The notes below the pieces were generated by a model, which was not told the origin of the DNA, did no database searches, and saw only the letters and a list, made by a program, of their open reading frames with translations. The translations under genes and the position numbers were made by a program. This document shows, in pieces, positions 61,822-64,000 of a stretch of DNA of 64,000 nucleotides. Location of the stretch: contig CALYPL010000002.1 in NCBI GenBank assembly GCA_945273835.1, forward strand, positions 62,001 through 126,000, given 5' to 3'. Origin of the DNA: an uncultured Dysgonomonas sp. Lineage in GTDB: Bacteria > Bacteroidota > Bacteroidia > Bacteroidales > Dysgonomonadaceae. Each line of letters begins with the position of its first letter. Positions within the stretch are counted from its first letter, which is position 1.

Positions 61822-63036
61822 CTATTTTAAAAAATTGCTTATTTTGTCAAAAATTAGTCTGAAGTTTGCATCAACTTCATCCTGAATTTTATTCAGGGCA
61901 GGGAAGGGGTCTTCGTGCCTGTATTTGTAAGGAAGATCCAATACATCCACTTTGATTGGTATATCACGGCGACCGCCCTGTAAGGTATTGATAACTTCGT
62001 AAGGGGGTACAACTTCGTCTTGTTGAAGCGTTACAGCATAGAACCGATCTGCCATATCTCTGAATTTCTCTTCTCTATAACTTGTCAGTGTTTTATAATT
62101 AAGCATAGCTCTGAAATTTATACCTTCTTCATATGGCTCGTTCAATGCTTTATTGAGAATCGGATCACGTTTCATGTGGCTCTCAATGTGCTCTACAACA
62201 AATGAATAAAGGCTTACGTTGGCTTCACTGTCAAGTATAAACTTGGATACGGGAAACAGTCTGTTAAAGACCGGACCACCACAGAATGTAGCATATTTAG
62301 AATTAGAGAAGTATCCATTTTTGTTAGTCATCATTAGTACTTCGCCAAGGAAGGTACCTATAGAGTATGAACAAAAATCAATAGTTGCATCAGCATCTAT
62401 TGCACTGTGGTTGCCTGCTTTAAAATCTTTTACTAAATCAATAACATCATAATATGATTGCAGACCAGACCAGATAAAGCGTTGCGGTTTATTATGAAGT
62501 CGTGTGCTGATCGCCACGTTTGATAAACTTGAATTGATTACGTCAGGGTGTCTTTCTTTACGTTGTTGGCTTACTTTATACATTTCATGCGCGCCACTCC
62601 ATTCGGCAGGAGCACGGTTCATATGAAATGCTAAAGGAAACATAACTACTGATTTACCTGTTTTGCTGACAATATAAGCTGCCCATGGAAGGTATTTATG
62701 CCATGTTTTTTCATTGAACCCATGAAACATAAAAATTATGCCTTTGGATTTAATTTCGTTTCGAGGCATAATTATATGATAGCGGAAGTTAATATTTTCG
62801 GGTATTTCAGCATCCGTTTTATTTAGCATTTCTTGAATTATGTCCGGCTCGAAATCTTCAGGTTGTGAGGGAACATATTCGTAATCATCATGATTACATC
62901 TACCACCTGGTAGGATATTTTTGTACTTCGATTCGAAATTATAATTACGCATAATCAAGTTGTCGTTAATAATAATTTCATCATCCTTATAATTCTCAAT
63001 CTCTTTCAGATGTTTGTATAAGTCTATGTATTTCAT
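61822..63036 (-). CDS. DUF6051-like alpha/beta hydrolase-fold protein
   Basis: 404 aa. I recognise it as likely DUF6051, a family of unknown function; my recall of this family is not certain. Alpha/beta-hydrolase hints are FMFHGFNEKTWHKYLPWA (oxyanion-type HG), the elbow DFCSYSIGTFLGEVLMM with SYSIG in place of GxSxG, an Asp in LQQDEVVPPYEV and a His in YRHEDPF. If that serine is a nucleophile it is probably an esterase or lipase-like enzyme; otherwise it could be a non-catalytic member. No signal peptide. It precedes dgt on the same strand. Confidence 0.65.
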   Translation of the reverse strand: MKYIDLYKHLKEIENYKDDEIIINDNLIMRNYNFESKYKNILPGGRCNHDDYEYVPSQPEDFEPDIIQEMLNKTDAEIPENINFRYHIIMPRNEIKSKGIIFMFHGFNEKTWHKYLPWAAYIVSKTGKSVVMFPLAFHMNRAPAEWSGAHEMYKVSQQRKERHPDVINSSLSNVAISTRLHNKPQRFIWSGLQSYYDVIDLVKDFKAGNHSAIDADATIDFCSYSIGTFLGEVLMMTNKNGYFSNSKYATFCGGPVFNRLFPVSKFILDSEANVSLYSFVVEHIESHMKRDPILNKALNEPYEEGINFRAMLNYKTLTSYREEKFRDMADRFYAVTLQQDEVVPPYEVINTLQGGRRDIPIKVDVLDLPYKYRHEDPFPALNKIQDEVDANFRLIFDKISNFLK

Positions 63037-63061
63037 CTTATTGTTTTACAATTATTCTTAA

Positions 63062-63079
63062 TTATGCTCAAAAGCATAA
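63062..63079 (-). terminator. Small hairpin between the DUF2851 and DUF6051-like genes
   Basis: TTATGCT-CAAA-AGCATAA, a 7-bp perfect stem with 4-nt loop, 90 bp after the DUF2851 stop. The T tract on the minus strand is poor, so it may only be a weak terminator. Confidence 0.35.
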
Positions 63080-63168
63080 GCCTGTTAATACTTTATTCAA
63101 CTTATCTAATCTATTTTTATCTTTATCTTTATTTGATGATTTAAATATTAACCTGAATTATAATAGAT

Positions 63169-64000
63169 TTATTGTATTTTAAGAAATTGATGACCTATAC
63201 GACAAAATAGACATTTTCTGATTTCGCAATATTCGCGTTTGAGCTGTATTATACTTTGCGAATCAGCAGCATTACGTATAGGTACTTTCATGCTTGCAAA
63301 ATGTCTTGTTATAGAATTCTGCTCGGCATTCAAAGTTTCCAAAAATTCAACAGCTCTTTCGCATAAGTCCTCATCATTTATTTTTTTTCCATAGGCAAAT
63401 AAAATTGGCGCAACTGTATTGATAAGAATAATATCAAGTGATGAATCGCCAAGATATTTGGATTTCTTATCAGATAATATTCCAAAAGTATAATGGGTTT
63501 GCCAGTATTCCGAAGCATTATTATGAAACATCAGTCTGATGCGTCCGGGGTCTTTACATGCTACTACTTTCGAAAATAAACCTTGTGAACCTTGTAGCAA
63601 GCATGCTAACTGAGCAATCCGAATCTGAGGAAAAGCAGAGGGGCGTAACCTCATTTTCTTAAATAATAACGTATCTATTGGCTTGAGATTATATTTGTTA
63701 CTCAGAAATTCATACTCATGCTGTAATTTTCTGTAATATTCGTCCGATTGATCATTATCGTTTAGCATATTAGCTTGTCCGAACAAAAGAGCTTCGATAT
63801 GGATTATATTATCGGCTTGTTTCTGAATATATTTAAGGGGAAGGCTCAGAGCCAGTCTCTCAAATGAATCAGAGTTTAGCCCGAAACCAAAATTGCGGGT
63901 AAGCAAAACGTAAAACACATCTTCCCATGAATTATTAAATTTTTCCAGAAGAAAGTATATCTGATTAGCTTTACGTTGCAAGCGTTCAAACAATAAGTTG
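63169..64000 (-). CDS. DUF2851 family protein, 5' end beyond the window
   Basis: Visible part is the C-terminal 276 residues or so; the frame runs open past the right edge (a codon reading TTG at 63993 is internal, not a start), so the family's usual length of about 430 aa fits. The pattern LQRKANQIYFLLEKFNNSWEDVFY and the region PSAFPQIRIAQLACLL (about residues 116-131 of the visible part) with a cysteine pair near the end (KCLFCRIGHQF) are conserved in DUF2851. Function unknown. Confidence 0.85.
   Translation of the reverse strand, partial: NLLFERLQRKANQIYFLLEKFNNSWEDVFYVLLTRNFGFGLNSDSFERLALSLPLKYIQKQADNIIHIEALLFGQANMLNDNDQSDEYYRKLQHEYEFLSNKYNLKPIDTLLFKKMRLRPSAFPQIRIAQLACLLQGSQGLFSKVVACKDPGRIRLMFHNNASEYWQTHYTFGILSDKKSKYLGDSSLDIILINTVAPILFAYGKKINDEDLCERAVEFLETLNAEQNSITRHFASMKVPIRNAADSQSIIQLKREYCEIRKCLFCRIGHQFLKIQ

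Noticed and set aside
63110..63145. Repeated TATCTTTA-like units upstream of the DUF6051-like gene
   Set aside because: Simple-sequence A/T run with wrong last base for the -7 element and on the wrong strand for the gene.
1..64000. Search for CRISPR arrays, IS elements, phage genes and toxin-antitoxin pairs
   Set aside because: No regularly spaced repeats, transposases, integrases or small paired operons of that type were seen.

Overview
The window looks like chromosome of a Bacteroidota member, most likely order Bacteroidales. Supporting signs seen directly are: low G+C; at least a dozen promoters of the Bacteroidota type (TAnnTTTG at about -7); few recognisable Shine-Dalgarno sites; a fused SecDF; DUF4494, DUF2851 and DUF6051-type proteins; many short lipoproteins; and a short NuoG. 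A facultative or aerotolerant genus near Dysgonomonas or Paludibacter would fit the catalase, OxyR and complete complex I, but the genus is a guess. No phage, insertion sequence, CRISPR array or integrated element was seen. This is core chromosome, densely packed with complete genes; only the genes at the two window edges are cut.

Layout. 1-11 kb: dnaK (cut by the left edge), mfd, rarA, recQ, a metallo-beta-lactamase-fold lipoprotein and recJ, mostly DNA repair and protein quality control. 10.8-22.8 kb, all on the minus strand: fmt, a small membrane protein, a ClC channel with CBS domains, an OmpA-like lipoprotein, secDF, then a three-gene unit of RluA-type pseudouridine synthase, XRE/cupin regulator and AMP-forming acyl-CoA ligase. 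23-33.5 kb, plus strand: a compact run of fabD, rfbD, a lipoprotein, prfC and a fused LPS-kinase/glycosyltransferase; then yceD-rpmF-fabH, a lipoprotein, and der-smpB. 33.8-41.3 kb: tRNA-Ala(GGC), a DUF4494-PLPBP-oxyR unit, an ECF sigma factor, htpG, and a secreted protein with a glycosyltransferase. 41.7-54.7 kb: a full 14-gene nuoA-N operon for complex I, including the NADH-oxidising module (NuoE, F, G). 54.8-60 kb: a CopA-type copper ATPase preceded by an AraC regulator that carries its own MxCxxC (HMA-like) domain, then a divergent catalase. 60-64 kb: a hotdog thioesterase, dGTPase, a DUF6051-like alpha/beta hydrolase and the C-terminal part of a DUF2851 protein.

Together the genes cover envelope assembly (SecDF, RfbD, glycosyltransferases, FabD/FabH), respiration (Nuo), and oxidative and metal stress (OxyR, catalase, CopA with its putative copper-sensing regulator). 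The observations most worth following up are the HMA-AraC/CopA pair, the kinase-glycosyltransferase fusion, a perfect 20-bp palindrome between the sigma factor gene and htpG, and promoters nested directly against upstream terminators. I found no clear evidence of a wholly new defence or mobile system here.
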